Shown here: piece by piece, positions 42,542 to 51,210 of the stretch | How the letters are laid out: every line of letters begins with the position of its first letter | Position numbering within the stretch: the first letter of the stretch is position 1 | Origin: Plantibacter sp. Leaf314 | GTDB taxonomy: Bacteria; Actinomycetota; Actinomycetes; Actinomycetales; Microbacteriaceae | Reading direction: 5' to 3' | DNA: 64,000 nucleotides | Assembly (NCBI RefSeq): GCF_001423185.1 | Contig: NZ_LMOB01000001.1 | Coordinates: forward strand, 2,029,889-2,093,888 | The notes under the pieces: model-generated | The model's database searches: none | Told to the model about the DNA's origin: nothing | What the model saw: the letters and a program-made list of their open reading frames with translations, nothing else | Program-made: the position numbers and the translations under genes

Positions 42542-42844
42542 ATGAGCACGGTGCTGGAGCGAGGCGCGACGACCATGGTCGCTTGGGCCGAGCCGGACGC
42601 GACCCTCTGGGTCGCCTCGATCGACGGCGAGTACGCCGGGATGGTCGAGTTCCGGGACGGCCGGTTCGTGGCCGCCTCGAGCACCGGGAAGGACCTCGGG
42701 ATCTTCGTCTCCCTGCTCCGCGCGAAGGAAGCGGTGGAGAACGGTCCGGCGAAGTCGCTCCCCTTTCCGTACGTCGCCACGGTCGCCGCGTCCGCGCTCG
42801 TGTCCGCGACCGCCGTCGCCTTCACCGCGTTCGCCGTCCTCTGA
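42542..42844 (+). CDS. Small protein with C-terminal membrane helix, unknown function
   Basis: 100 residues, with CGAGGAG before the ATG. The first 65 residues look like a small beta sheet domain (TMVAWAEPDATLWVASIDGE, EFRDGRFVAASSTGKDLG), then a short proline stretch and a hydrophobic helix (about 78-100) ending the protein. So it is likely anchored with the bulk in the cytoplasm. It lies seven bp before the sigma-factor gene and may be in the same transcript, controlled by the divergent MarR protein. Family not recognised. Confidence 0.6.
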   Translation: MSTVLERGATTMVAWAEPDATLWVASIDGEYAGMVEFRDGRFVAASSTGKDLGIFVSLLRAKEAVENGPAKSLPFPYVATVAASALVSATAVAFTAFAVL

Positions 42845-42851
42845 CCCTTCC

Positions 42852-43403
42852 GTGAAGCGCTCACTCGAGCTCCTCCCGGACGGCATCCTCGCCGAACGCG
42901 CCGCCGACGGAGACGTCGCCGCGTTCGAGGTGATCGTGTTCCGACACGGTTCCCTCATGCGTGCGTACGCCGTGCGCGTGCTCGGGGAACGGTCCGAGGC
43001 GGAGGACGTCGTCCAGGACGTGCTCATCCAGGCCTGGGGACAATTGGACCGGCTGAACGACCCGAACGCCGTGAAGTCCTGGCTCATGCGCATGGTCTCC
43101 AACCGCGCGATCGACCGCCTCCGACGCCGACGCGAACACAGCGACATCGAGGATTGGAATGCCCCCGCACCGTCCCATCAGTCCCCGGAACGCGTCGTCG
43201 AGGTGCGCATGCAGATGAGCGCCCTCGCAATGGTCCTCGACGGCCTCCCCGCCATGCAGCGCGAGTGCTGGATGCTCAAGGAGACGGGCGGCCTCTCCTA
43301 CGTGGAGATCGCCGAGTCGCTCGGCGTGCCGGCGTCGACGGTCCGTGGGCAGCTCGCTCGGGCCAGACAGACCGTCCTGCGCGAGATGGAGGTGTGGCGA
43401 TGA
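42852..43403 (+). CDS. ECF-type RNA polymerase sigma factor
   Basis: 183 residues from a GTG seven bp after the previous stop. Sigma region 2 is at about 20-95 (FRHGSLMRAYAVRVLGERSE, DVVQDVLIQAWGQL and RMVSNRAIDRLRRRR), sigma region 4 at about 120-180 (LPAMQRECWMLKETGGLSY, VPASTVRGQLARARQ). It directs RNA polymerase to a stress regulon. The stop overlaps the ATG of the Asp23-type gene (ATGA), so the two are coupled, and that protein may act as its partner. Confidence 0.88.
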   Translation: MKRSLELLPDGILAERAADGDVAAFEVIVFRHGSLMRAYAVRVLGERSEAEDVVQDVLIQAWGQLDRLNDPNAVKSWLMRMVSNRAIDRLRRRREHSDIEDWNAPAPSHQSPERVVEVRMQMSALAMVLDGLPAMQRECWMLKETGGLSYVEIAESLGVPASTVRGQLARARQTVLREMEVWR

Positions 43404-44020
43404 ACGACGACGTCGACCCCGAGGCGACCCTCGACGGCCTCGACGGCGCGGACCTCGACGGACACACGATCGACGAACTCTCCGAGTACCTCGACCGCGG
43501 CCGTGAACCGCGCGACGCGAGCATCGAGGACTCCCCCGGCTGCCAGCTCGCCTTGGACGCCCTGCTCCGCCTCCGCACCCAGACCTGGGCGCTCCTCAAG
43601 TCGGAAGCCGCGACCCACTCGGAGCACGACCGCTCCTGGATGCACGCCGTCCTGCAGAACATCTCGCTCGAGGCGCACGCCGGTCGCGACATCCCCCTGA
43701 GGCACCCGGATCCCGAGGTGCGTTTGCACCTGACCGAGGGCTCGGTCCGCACCCTGATCCGCGGGGTCGGCGACGACGTCGGCGGCGCGATCATCGGACG
43801 TGTCCGCCTCGACGGCGACGTCACCGTGCTCGACGCACCGGTCACGGTCGCGATCACGGCCTCGGCGGCCTTCGGCAACAACCTGGAGCAGCTGTCGCAG
43901 CGGATCCGCGATCGCGTCACCGCGGAACTCGCGATCCACACCGAGCTCAACGTCACCGCCGTAGACGTCACGATCATCGACATCCACACGCAGCGCCTCA
44001 TGCGGCCGGAGGACTCCTGA
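43400..44020 (+). CDS. Asp23/Gls24-family envelope stress protein with extra N-terminal region
   Basis: 206 residues. Residues about 110-200 are the Asp23/Gls24 domain (PVTVAITASAAFGNNLEQLS, ELNVTAVDVTIIDIH). Residues 1-90 are acidic at first, then a helical stretch (CQLALDALLRLRTQTWALLK) that could bind the sigma factor, as anti-sigma partners do; no zinc-binding HxxxCxxC is present. Family members bind near the membrane and are induced by cell-wall or alkaline stress. It overlaps the sigma gene (ATGA) and the following gene by one base. Confidence 0.75.
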   Translation: MNDDVDPEATLDGLDGADLDGHTIDELSEYLDRGREPRDASIEDSPGCQLALDALLRLRTQTWALLKSEAATHSEHDRSWMHAVLQNISLEAHAGRDIPLRHPDPEVRLHLTEGSVRTLIRGVGDDVGGAIIGRVRLDGDVTVLDAPVTVAITASAAFGNNLEQLSQRIRDRVTAELAIHTELNVTAVDVTIIDIHTQRLMRPEDS

Positions 44021-44373
44021 TGGACACCGAGGTGGAACTCTCGCGGCTGCTGACCACCGCCGTCGCCGCGACGCCGGGCGTGACGGCGGTGTACGCGTCC
44101 GGGTCGCCGGTCCGAGCCGTGCTGCGTGTCGCCACCGAGGCGTTCGGCCGGGAGGACGAACCGGCGAAGGTGGCCGTCACCCGTGGGGACGACGGCGCCG
44201 TGGTGGTGCGCGTGACGATCGGCGTGACCGACGGGACGCCCGTCCCGGCGACCACGCGGCTCGTCGGCGATGCGATCCGCTCGGTCCTGCTCAAGCGCGA
44301 CGGTGCGGCGGCGATCACCGGGATCGACGTCCGGGTGTGCCGGATCGAGGAGGGCGCGGCCCCCATCCGCTGA
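44020..44373 (+). CDS. Small Asp23/Gls24-like protein
   Basis: 117 residues, ATG overlapping the last base of the previous stop (TGATG). The pattern VTRGDDGAVVVRVTIGVTDG then TTRLVGDAIRSVLLKRDG is like the strand-helix order of the Asp23 domain, without the N-terminal extension of its neighbour. It may form a hetero-oligomer with the 43400 protein. Third gene in the sigma operon. Function otherwise unknown. Confidence 0.55.
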   Translation: MDTEVELSRLLTTAVAATPGVTAVYASGSPVRAVLRVATEAFGREDEPAKVAVTRGDDGAVVVRVTIGVTDGTPVPATTRLVGDAIRSVLLKRDGAAAITGIDVRVCRIEEGAAPIR

Positions 44374-44379
44374 CCCGTC

Positions 44380-45318
44380 TCAGACCGGCGCCGGCTCCTG
44401 CTGCGACGGTGGTGCGGTGCCGACGGTGCGCTGCCGGTGGCGTCGCTCGATCGCCTGGCCCGCGTAGCTCGCGACGATGATGAGGGCGGCGCCCAACGCC
44501 CCCAGCGGCCCGATCGCCTCGCCGGCGACGAGCACACCGACGAGGAGCGCCCAGACGGGTTCCGTCCCCATGAGGATGCTCGCCCGGGACGCCGAGGTCC
44601 GGCGGACGGCCCACAGCTGGACGACGAACGCGAACACCGAGCACAGCAGGCCGAGGAAGAGCACGTCGACCCAACCGCGGGCGTCAAGTCGGGAGACGGC
44701 CGTCGCGAGTCCGCCGCCGGCGAGCAGCGAGAACGCGCCAGCGCAGACGACCATCTGGACGAGGACCACTCCGAGGGTGCTGTCCCGACGGCCCCGCGTC
44801 AGGTGCGCGCTCGACGTCACGTGGACGGCACGGACGACCGCGGCGGCGATCACGAGCGCGTCGCCCGCGGTGGGTGCGCGGAGACCTCCGTCGGACACGA
44901 GCAGGGCCACGCCGACCACGGCGGCGACCGCCGCCACGAAGTAGGAGCGCGGCAGCCAGGATCGCGAGGCGACGCCGTCGAGGACGGGGGTCATGACGAG
45001 CGCGAGACTGATGAGCAGCCCCGCGTTGGTCGCGGACGTCAGGTGCACGCCCCAGGTCTCCAGGCCGATGATCGCCGCCTGCGAGCAGCCGAGTCCCGCC
45101 GCGATGAGCAACCCGCGGCCGCGCGGCAACCGTTCCCGGCGCACGAGGCAGATGAGTCCGACCGCGATCACCGCGACGAGGAACCGGAGGGCGACCGCTG
45201 ACGGCACCCCCGTGACCGCCGCGAGGTCTTTGGCGGCGAGGAAGCTCGCGCCCCAGACGGCAGCCACGCCGACGAGGAGGATGTCGACGAGGAGTTCAGC
45301 GGGTGCGCGGCGGGCCAT
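44380..45318 (-). CDS. EamA/DMT-family transporter (RhaT-like)
   Basis: 312 residues, ten membrane helices in two EamA repeats (ILLVGVAAVWGASFLAAKDL in the first; the second contains LLCSVFAFVVQLWAVRRTS and TEPVWALLVGVL). Exports or imports a metabolite such as an amino acid; specificity unknown. Divergent from a LysR-type regulator by 72 bp, which is the usual arrangement for an exporter and its inducer-sensing regulator. Confidence 0.83.
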   Translation of the reverse strand: MARRAPAELLVDILLVGVAAVWGASFLAAKDLAAVTGVPSAVALRFLVAVIAVGLICLVRRERLPRGRGLLIAAGLGCSQAAIIGLETWGVHLTSATNAGLLISLALVMTPVLDGVASRSWLPRSYFVAAVAAVVGVALLVSDGGLRAPTAGDALVIAAAVVRAVHVTSSAHLTRGRRDSTLGVVLVQMVVCAGAFSLLAGGGLATAVSRLDARGWVDVLFLGLLCSVFAFVVQLWAVRRTSASRASILMGTEPVWALLVGVLVAGEAIGPLGALGAALIIVASYAGQAIERRHRQRTVGTAPPSQQEPAPV

Positions 45319-45390
45319 GCCGCTACTCTCCAGGAGACGGACACGGTAGAACAACGGCCAGTGTCTGGATCGACGATGAAGGAGATGCGC

Positions 45391-46317
45391 ATGGACCCGG
45401 CCCGACTCCGCCTCCTCCGAGAACTGGGTGACCGCGGCAGTGTGGTCGCCGTCGCCCAGGCGCTCCACGTGAGCCCCTCCGCCGTCTCGCAGCAGCTCGC
45501 CGCCCTGCAGGCGACCCTGCCGGTGCCGCTCACCGAGAAACGTGGCCGACGGCTCGTGCTCACCGAGGCCGGTGAGGCTCTCGCCGTCGCAGCCGCACGG
45601 GTCGAGGAGGCGCTCGCGGAGGCGCGGGAGGCCGTCGACTCCTTCCTCCAGCACGAGCAGCGCCCGGTCAGCGTGTCCGCGTTCCACAGCGCCGGGCTCG
45701 CACTCTTCGGCCCCCTGCTGACCGCGGTGGGGTCGCCGGGGAGCACCGGGCCGGCCGGCCCCGTCCCGCGCCTCCTGCTCGCCGACGCCGACGTCGCCCA
45801 GGACCGCTTCGCCAGCCTCACCGCCGACTACGACCTCGTGGTCGCCCACCGCCTCCCCCACGAACCGGCCTGGCCGCTCGACCGGCTGGTCGTGACCCCG
45901 CTGCTCGTCGAACCACTCGACATCGCCATGCACGAGGCGCACCCGCTCGCCGCGCAGCCTGAGGTCCGCCCGGAAGACCTCCGCGACGAACCCTGGATCT
46001 CCACGCACGAGGGCTTCCCGCTCGCCGGGGTGCTCCACCACCTCGGCGCCATGAGCGGGCAGGCGCCGCGGATCGACCACCGCATCAACGAGTTCTCCGT
46101 CGCCGCCCAGGTGGTCCGCACCGGTGCCGCGATCGCGGTCATGCCGCGGACGACCGCCGCTCCCCTGGCGGTCGACGGCATGGTCCTCCGCCCGGTCGCG
46201 GGCGCCGTCCTCGTCCGCCACGTCGACGTCCTGGCGCGGCCCGAGGCGATGGCGCGGACCACCGTCCGGACGGTGCTCGCCGCACTCCTGCGGGTGGCGG
46301 TCGACGCCGCCCGCTGA
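45391..46317 (+). CDS. LysR-family transcriptional regulator
   Basis: 308 residues from ATG 45391; AAGGAG six bases upstream supports this start over the ATG at 45376. Helix-turn-helix at 1-60 (RLRLLRELGDRGSVVAVAQA and SPSAVSQQLAALQ), effector domain from about 90 with FHSAGLALFGPLL. The domain resembles ArgP-unlike, small-LysR regulators of amino-acid exporters. Divergent from the EamA transporter, its likely target. A hairpin follows at 46356. Confidence 0.86.
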   Translation: MDPARLRLLRELGDRGSVVAVAQALHVSPSAVSQQLAALQATLPVPLTEKRGRRLVLTEAGEALAVAAARVEEALAEAREAVDSFLQHEQRPVSVSAFHSAGLALFGPLLTAVGSPGSTGPAGPVPRLLLADADVAQDRFASLTADYDLVVAHRLPHEPAWPLDRLVVTPLLVEPLDIAMHEAHPLAAQPEVRPEDLRDEPWISTHEGFPLAGVLHHLGAMSGQAPRIDHRINEFSVAAQVVRTGAAIAVMPRTTAAPLAVDGMVLRPVAGAVLVRHVDVLARPEAMARTTVRTVLAALLRVAVDAAR

Positions 46318-46355
46318 CCACGTATCAGCCCTCCGACGAGACGTCCACCCCCCGT

Positions 46356-46382
46356 CACCCACGCCTCGGGAGGCGCAGGGTG
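46356..46382 (+). terminator. Hairpin after the LysR gene
   Basis: Stem with outer arms CACCC and GGGTG and inner arms GCCTC and GAGGC. It lies 39 bp after the LysR stop and 25 bp before the next ATG. It may end the LysR transcript or act in the leader of the dehydrogenase. Confidence 0.35.
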
Positions 46383-46407
46383 GAAGGACAACGACGAAGG
46401 AGCATCC

Positions 46408-47589
46408 ATGCGCGCACTCACGTACCAGGGTCGCCGTTCGGTGTCGGTCGAGACCGTCCCGGACCCCGCGATCACCGCCCCGACCGACGCGATCATCCGC
46501 GTCACCTCGGCAGCCATCTGCGGCTCCGACCTCCACCTCTACGAACTCTTCGGCCCGTTCCTCGACCGCGGCGACGTCCTCGGCCACGAGACCATGGGCG
46601 TCGTCGAAGCCGTCGGCTCCGAGGTCACCCGCGTCTCCGTCGGCGACCGCGTGGTCATCCCGTTCACCATCGCGTGCGGCGAGTGCTTCATGTGTCGCAA
46701 CGGCCTGCAGTCGCAGTGCGAGACCACCCAGGTGACCGAGCACGGCAGCGGCGCCTCGCTGTACGGCTACACGAAGCTCTACGGCCAGGTGCCCGGCGGG
46801 CAGGCCGAGTTCCTGCAGGTGCGGCTCGCCGACGCCAACTGCATCGTCGTCGGCCGCGAGCTGCCCGACGAGTCCTACCTGTACCTGAGCGACATCCTCC
46901 CGACGGCCTGGCAGGGCGTCGAGTACGCCGAGGTTCCCGAGGGCGGCTCGATCACCGTGCTCGGCCTCGGTCCCGTCGGCCAGCTGGCCGCCCGCATCGC
47001 CAAGCACCGCGGCCTCGAGGTCTTCGCCGTCGACCCGGTCCCGGAGCGTCGCGCGCTCGCCGAGCGACACGGCATCCGCGCCCTCGACCTGTCCGACGAC
47101 CTCGTCGCGGAACTCCGTGACGCCACCGGCGGACGGGGACCCGACGGCGTGGTCGACGCCGTCGGCATGGAGGCGCACGGTTCACCGGTCGCCGCCGCCG
47201 CGCAGACCGCGGTCGGGCTGCTTCCCGACGCGGTCGCCCGACCGGCGATGGAGCACGCGGGCATCGACCGCCTCGCCGCCCTGCACACGGCACTCGACCT
47301 CGTCCGCCGTGGCGGTGTCGTGTCGCTCAGCGGTGTCTACGCCGGTGAGGCGGACATCATGCCGATGAAGTCGATGTTCGACAAGCAGGTGTCGCTCCGG
47401 ATGGGCCAGTGCAACGTCGCCCGCTGGATCCCGACGCTCCTGCCGCTCGTCGAGGACAGCGCCGATCCGCTCGGCGTCCTCGACCTCGCGACGCACCGAG
47501 TGCCGCTCGACGAGGCCCCCGCCATGTACGAGACGTTCCAGAAGAAGGAGGACGGCTGCATCAAGGTCGTCCTGAAGCCCTCGGCGTAA
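46408..47589 (+). CDS. Zinc-dependent dehydrogenase, formaldehyde-dehydrogenase-like
   Basis: 393 residues, with AAGGAG seven bases before the ATG. Zinc ligands in SAAICGSDLH and LGHETMG, structural cluster CGECFMCRNGLQSQC, nucleotide site GLGPVGQLA. Longer than the other two alcohol dehydrogenases here because of an insert (about 260-300), as in the glutathione-independent formaldehyde dehydrogenase group. Alcohol or aldehyde substrate unknown. A strong bidirectional terminator follows. Confidence 0.85.
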   Translation: MRALTYQGRRSVSVETVPDPAITAPTDAIIRVTSAAICGSDLHLYELFGPFLDRGDVLGHETMGVVEAVGSEVTRVSVGDRVVIPFTIACGECFMCRNGLQSQCETTQVTEHGSGASLYGYTKLYGQVPGGQAEFLQVRLADANCIVVGRELPDESYLYLSDILPTAWQGVEYAEVPEGGSITVLGLGPVGQLAARIAKHRGLEVFAVDPVPERRALAERHGIRALDLSDDLVAELRDATGGRGPDGVVDAVGMEAHGSPVAAAAQTAVGLLPDAVARPAMEHAGIDRLAALHTALDLVRRGGVVSLSGVYAGEADIMPMKSMFDKQVSLRMGQCNVARWIPTLLPLVEDSADPLGVLDLATHRVPLDEAPAMYETFQKKEDGCIKVVLKPSA

Positions 47590-47604
47590 CCGCTAACCGC
47601 ACGA

Positions 47605-47638
47605 AACGACCCGCGCCGATCACTCGGCGCGGGTCGTT
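47605..47638. terminator. Strong bidirectional terminator
   Basis: Perfect 15-base arms (start AACGACCCGCGCCGA) around the loop TCAC, 16 bp after the dehydrogenase stop and 17 bp before the end of zwf on the other strand. TTCT follows on the plus strand and TTTCGT on the minus strand, so it can serve both genes. Confidence 0.8.
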
Positions 47639-47655
47639 CTCATCGCAGTACTGCG

Positions 47656-49092
47656 TCACCAGTCGCTCGGACCGGCGCTCCCCGCCTCGTACTCCTCGAG
47701 CGTCGTCTCGCCCGCGGCCCACGCGTTCACCACGGGGGTGACGATGCGCCAGCACTGCTCGGCGATGTCGCCGCGGACCGAGAGCAGGGTGTTCTCCTGC
47801 AGCAGGCCGGCGAGGACCTGCGCGTAGGCGCTCAGGGTCGCCGCACCCGGGTCGGCCTCCAGCTCGACGCGCCGCAGCCCGTCCACGTCGTCGGCGCCGG
47901 TGACGATGAGGTCCAGGTGCACGGCGCCGCCCTTGAGCGACATGCGGAGGACGGTGTCGGACGGTCCGTCGGGAGCGTCCAGACCGGTCGGCACCGCGGA
48001 ACGACGGAAGTGCACGGCGACCTCACGACGCGGGTCGCTGATGCCCTTGCCGGAGCGCAGGACGAACGGCACGCCCTGCCAGCGCGGGGTGTCGACCTGC
48101 AGGAGGATCTGCGCGAGCGTCTCCGTGTCGCGCGTGGGGTCGACGTCGGGCTCGTCCACGTAGGAGGGGAAGAAGCGCTCGCCCACCCGACCCTCGGTGT
48201 AGCGGGCGCGACGGGCGGTCGACGGATCGTCCTTCCAGAGGCGCACCGCCCCGAGGACCTCGGCGATGCGGTCGTGGACGTCCGTCGGCGTCACCGCGTC
48301 GGGCCGCTCCATCGCCGTGAGCGCGAGCACCATGAGGAGGTGGCTCTGCAGCATGTCGCGCAGCGCCCCCGTCTGGTCGTAGAACTTGGCGCGACCCTCG
48401 AGACCGAGCTCCTCGTCGTAGAAGATCTCGACCTTCTCGATCTGCTCCGCATTCCAGCCCGCCTCGAGCAGCCGGTTGCCGAAGCGCAGGCCGAGCATCC
48501 CGAGGACGGTCGCGTTGCCGAGGAAGTGGTCGATCCGCCACAGCCGCTCCTCGGGCACGACGTCGGCGAGCGCCGCGTTGAGCGCCTGCGCGTCGGCGAG
48601 GTCGTCGCCGAACGGCTTCTCGATGGCGATGAGGAGGTCGTCGGGCAGGTCGATCTGCGCGAGGGCTTCGGCGACCTTGCGTCCGGCCGAGGGCGGCAGG
48701 GCGATGTAGAGGATCGGCGAGCCGGTGCAGGCGTCGAGGAGCGCTCGGAGTTCGTCCGGGTCTGAGGCGTCGGTCGGGATGAACTCGGTGGTCGACACGA
48801 GCGCGTCGACGGTCCGGTCGCCGATGCCGGCGTCCTCGAGGCTCGCCCGCACGGTGGCTCGCCACTCCTCGTTCGCCTGCGGCGTGCGGGCGGCTCCGAT
48901 GATCTGCAGGGAGAGACCGCGCGCGGCGTCGACGACCTCGCCGAGGCCGGGGATCAGGAGCCGCTTCGCCAGGTCGCCGTTGGCGCCGAGGATCGCGATG
49001 GTGCGCTTCGTGGGTTCGAGGGATTCCGCATCGGGGATGCCGGGCTGGTCGTCGGGATCGGGCTGATTGGTGGTGTCGGACTGATCGCTCAT
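47656..49092 (-). CDS. zwf: Glucose-6-phosphate 1-dehydrogenase
   Basis: 478 residues from ATG 49092. Oxidises glucose 6-phosphate to the 6-phosphogluconolactone with NADP, the first step of the oxidative pentose phosphate path. Motifs: ILGANGDLAKRLLIPGL (nucleotide site), IEKPFGDDL, and the active-site RIDHFLGN near 190. It stands alone, apart from the usual tal-zwf-opcA order, so it may be a second copy in the genome. An acidic N-terminal tail of 28 residues precedes the fold. Convergent with the dehydrogenase at 46408. Confidence 0.92.
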   Translation of the reverse strand: MSDQSDTTNQPDPDDQPGIPDAESLEPTKRTIAILGANGDLAKRLLIPGLGEVVDAARGLSLQIIGAARTPQANEEWRATVRASLEDAGIGDRTVDALVSTTEFIPTDASDPDELRALLDACTGSPILYIALPPSAGRKVAEALAQIDLPDDLLIAIEKPFGDDLADAQALNAALADVVPEERLWRIDHFLGNATVLGMLGLRFGNRLLEAGWNAEQIEKVEIFYDEELGLEGRAKFYDQTGALRDMLQSHLLMVLALTAMERPDAVTPTDVHDRIAEVLGAVRLWKDDPSTARRARYTEGRVGERFFPSYVDEPDVDPTRDTETLAQILLQVDTPRWQGVPFVLRSGKGISDPRREVAVHFRRSAVPTGLDAPDGPSDTVLRMSLKGGAVHLDLIVTGADDVDGLRRVELEADPGAATLSAYAQVLAGLLQENTLLSVRGDIAEQCWRIVTPVVNAWAAGETTLEEYEAGSAGPSDW

Positions 49093-49169
49093 GGTCCCAT
49101 CCTCACCGAACCGGCTGCGAGACGCTCGGGGTTGCGGTGGCCCGGGCCCCCGGTCACTGAGCCGCACTC

Positions 49170-49192
49170 CGGTCCCTGAGCTTGTCGAAGGG
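49170..49192. repeat. Dispersed 23 bp repeat, copy at lacI end
   Basis: The unit is CCCTTCGACA(A/G)GCTCAG plus GGACCG (here in reverse orientation: CGGTCCCTGAGCTTG then TCGAAGGG). It starts one base past the stop of the LacI gene. Other copies are at 57193, 57236, 57283 (part) and 61170. Confidence 0.7.
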
Positions 49193-49193
49193 C

Positions 49194-50207
49194 TCACGCC
49201 GAGTCGCGGACCACGAGTTCCGTCGGGAGGGTGATCGCCGCGGGGCGCTCGCCCTCGATGACCTGCAGCAGCAACCGCACCATCTCGGCACTGATCCGCT
49301 CGAACGGCTGCCGCATGGTCGTCAACGCCGGCTCGGTGCCGAGCGCGATGCTCGAGTCGTCGAAGCCGCCGACGGCGACGTCCTCGGGGACCCGCTTCCC
49401 GGCGGCGTGCAGGGCGTCGATCGCGCCGGCGGCCATGCGGTCGTTGGCGACGAACACGGCGTCGATCGTCGGGTCGGCCGCCAGCAGCTCGCGCATGGCC
49501 GCCTCGCCGCTCGCCCGTCCGTAGTCGCCGTGCCGCACGAGCCGTTCGTCGAACGCGTCGCCGAGTTCCAGCCGGTAGCCCTCGAGCCGCGTCACCCCTC
49601 CCGGGGTGTCTGCCGGACCGGCGACGGTCGCGATGCGCTCGCGGCCGAGGCTCCGCAGGTGGGCCACCATCTCGCGCGCCCCCTCGAGGTCGTCGGCGGC
49701 CACATAGCCGAGACGCTTCTGGAATCCGAGCGGGATGCCACAGGCGATCGCCGGCACCTTCGAATCGACGATGTCACTGATGAGTCGCTGCCCACTGTGC
49801 GCCGAGACCAGCAGTACGCCGTCGACGTGTCCGGCCTCGATATACGCGAGAGCACGCTCCTGCTCGGCCGCGCTGCCCGCCATGATGAGCACGAGCGACA
49901 GCTGCCGTTCGGCGAGCGCCTGGGCGGCCCCCGTCAGCAGCATGGAGAAGTTGGGGTCTTCGAAGAGCAGTTGGTGGTTCTCGGTGAGGAGGAACGCGAC
50001 GGAGCCGGTGCGGTTCGTGGCGAGGCTGCGGGCGTGGGGGTTGACCCGGTACCCGGTCTTGCGGATGGCCGCGTCGACCGCGGCTTTCGCGTCCTGGCTC
50101 ACCCATCGGCCGCCGTTCAGCACCCGCGAGACGGTGCCGCGGGAGACGCCGGCGGCCTCCGCGACGTCGTCGATCGTCGGGCGCCGACGGGACGGGACGG
50201 TGGTCAT
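49194..50207 (-). CDS. LacI-family repressor of the galactoside locus
   Basis: 337 residues. Helix-turn-helix and hinge TIDDVAEAAGVSRGTVSRVL with NGGRWVSQ, then a periplasmic-binding-protein-like sugar domain (about 65-330; SVAFLLTENH, GYVAADDLEGAREM, DAVFVANDRMAAGAIDAL). Downstream of two ABC permeases on the same strand. It probably binds TGTGAGCGGTTACA at 53640, over the promoter of the transporter genes next to the GH42 gene. The likely inducer is a galactoside taken up here. Confidence 0.9.
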   Translation of the reverse strand: MTTVPSRRRPTIDDVAEAAGVSRGTVSRVLNGGRWVSQDAKAAVDAAIRKTGYRVNPHARSLATNRTGSVAFLLTENHQLLFEDPNFSMLLTGAAQALAERQLSLVLIMAGSAAEQERALAYIEAGHVDGVLLVSAHSGQRLISDIVDSKVPAIACGIPLGFQKRLGYVAADDLEGAREMVAHLRSLGRERIATVAGPADTPGGVTRLEGYRLELGDAFDERLVRHGDYGRASGEAAMRELLAADPTIDAVFVANDRMAAGAIDALHAAGKRVPEDVAVGGFDDSSIALGTEPALTTMRQPFERISAEMVRLLLQVIEGERPAAITLPTELVVRDSA

Positions 50208-50261
50208 CCCGTCAGCCTAGTGCGGGGGCGTTCCGCGGTCCGATGGGCGCTGCACCGCGTG

Positions 50262-50306
50262 CCACCGTGCCTCACGCCACCGCGCCTCACGCCACCGTGC
50301 TTCATG
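50262..50306. repeat. Three 15 bp tandem repeats after the permease
   Basis: CCACCG(T/C)GC(C/T)TCA(C/T)G three times in a row. The last one contains the stop codon of the permease at 50302. Likely a slippage product; no function known. Confidence 0.7.
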
Positions 50307-51207
50307 CCTTCACAGCGCCGGCGGCGAGGTCGACGCGCCAGAACCGCTGCAGGATGAGGAAGATCAGGATGAGCGGGACGATCGCAAGCAGCGCACCGGT
50401 GATCACGAGCGTGTAGAGCGCCGGTGCCGAGGCGCCCTGGTTGAGGAGCCCGTTGAGCCCCACGGTGATGGGGAACAGCGAGTCGTCGCCGAGCATGATG
50501 TACGGCAGCATGAAGTTGTTCCAGATGGCGACGAACTGGAACAGGAAGATCGTGACGAGACCGGGCAGCATCATCGGCATCGCGATCCGTCCGAAGATCC
50601 GGAACTCGCCGGCACCCTCGGTGCGGGCGGCCTCGATGACGTCGGTCGGCACGGCTGCGGCCGCGTAGATGCGGGCGAGGTAGATGCCGTACGGACTGAT
50701 GATCTGCGGCAGCAGCACACCCCAGAACGTGTTCGTGAGGCCGACGTTCGCGAGCAGGAAGTACTGCGGGATCGCGAGGATCACGCCGGGCACGAGGACG
50801 CCCATGAGCAGGATGCTGAAGACGGTCCGCTTGCCGGGGAAGTCGAACTTCGCGAGCACGTAGCCGGAGATCGCGGAGACCCAGGTGGAGGCGATCGCAC
50901 CGATGCCCGCGTACAGCGCCGTGTTCACCATCCAGCGCCAGAACAGTCCGTCCCGGTACTGGGTGAGCTCGACGATGTTGTCGAACAGGTGGGTGCTCGG
51001 CATGAGGGTGAAGGTGGAGAACAGCTCGCCGCTGCTCTTCGTCGACGCCATGAGCACCCAGAACACGGGGAACAGGCAGTAGATCGCGCCGAGGATGAGG
51101 ATGCCGGTCGAGATCCCGCTGGGTCGGTCGGACCGCATGGTCGTGCTGCCGGCGCGCTCGCGGCGACGCGGGCTGGCCGTCTTGTCGGGTCGAAGGGTGG
51201 TCGTCAT
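50302..51207 (-). CDS. Carbohydrate ABC transporter permease (MalG type)
   Basis: 301 residues, six membrane helices after a basic 33-residue N-terminus. The ATPase-docking EAA loop reads EAARTEGAGEFRIFGRI near 190. Forms the channel with the MalF-like protein at 51211. Starts 3 bp after that gene's stop, so both are made from one message. The system imports an oligosaccharide, probably a galactoside given the neighbouring GH42. Confidence 0.9.
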   Translation of the reverse strand: MTTTLRPDKTASPRRRERAGSTTMRSDRPSGISTGILILGAIYCLFPVFWVLMASTKSSGELFSTFTLMPSTHLFDNIVELTQYRDGLFWRWMVNTALYAGIGAIASTWVSAISGYVLAKFDFPGKRTVFSILLMGVLVPGVILAIPQYFLLANVGLTNTFWGVLLPQIISPYGIYLARIYAAAAVPTDVIEAARTEGAGEFRIFGRIAMPMMLPGLVTIFLFQFVAIWNNFMLPYIMLGDDSLFPITVGLNGLLNQGASAPALYTLVITGALLAIVPLILIFLILQRFWRVDLAAGAVKA

Positions 51208-51210
51208 GTG

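Noticed and set aside
44380..47178. 932-residue minus-strand frame
   Set aside because: Only its last 312 residues are a real gene (EamA transporter); the rest is antisense to LysR and the dehydrogenase.
50262..50306. Three 15 bp repeats as a multi-copy operator or iteron array
   Set aside because: They overlap a stop codon, lie after a gene and have no symmetry; slippage is simpler.
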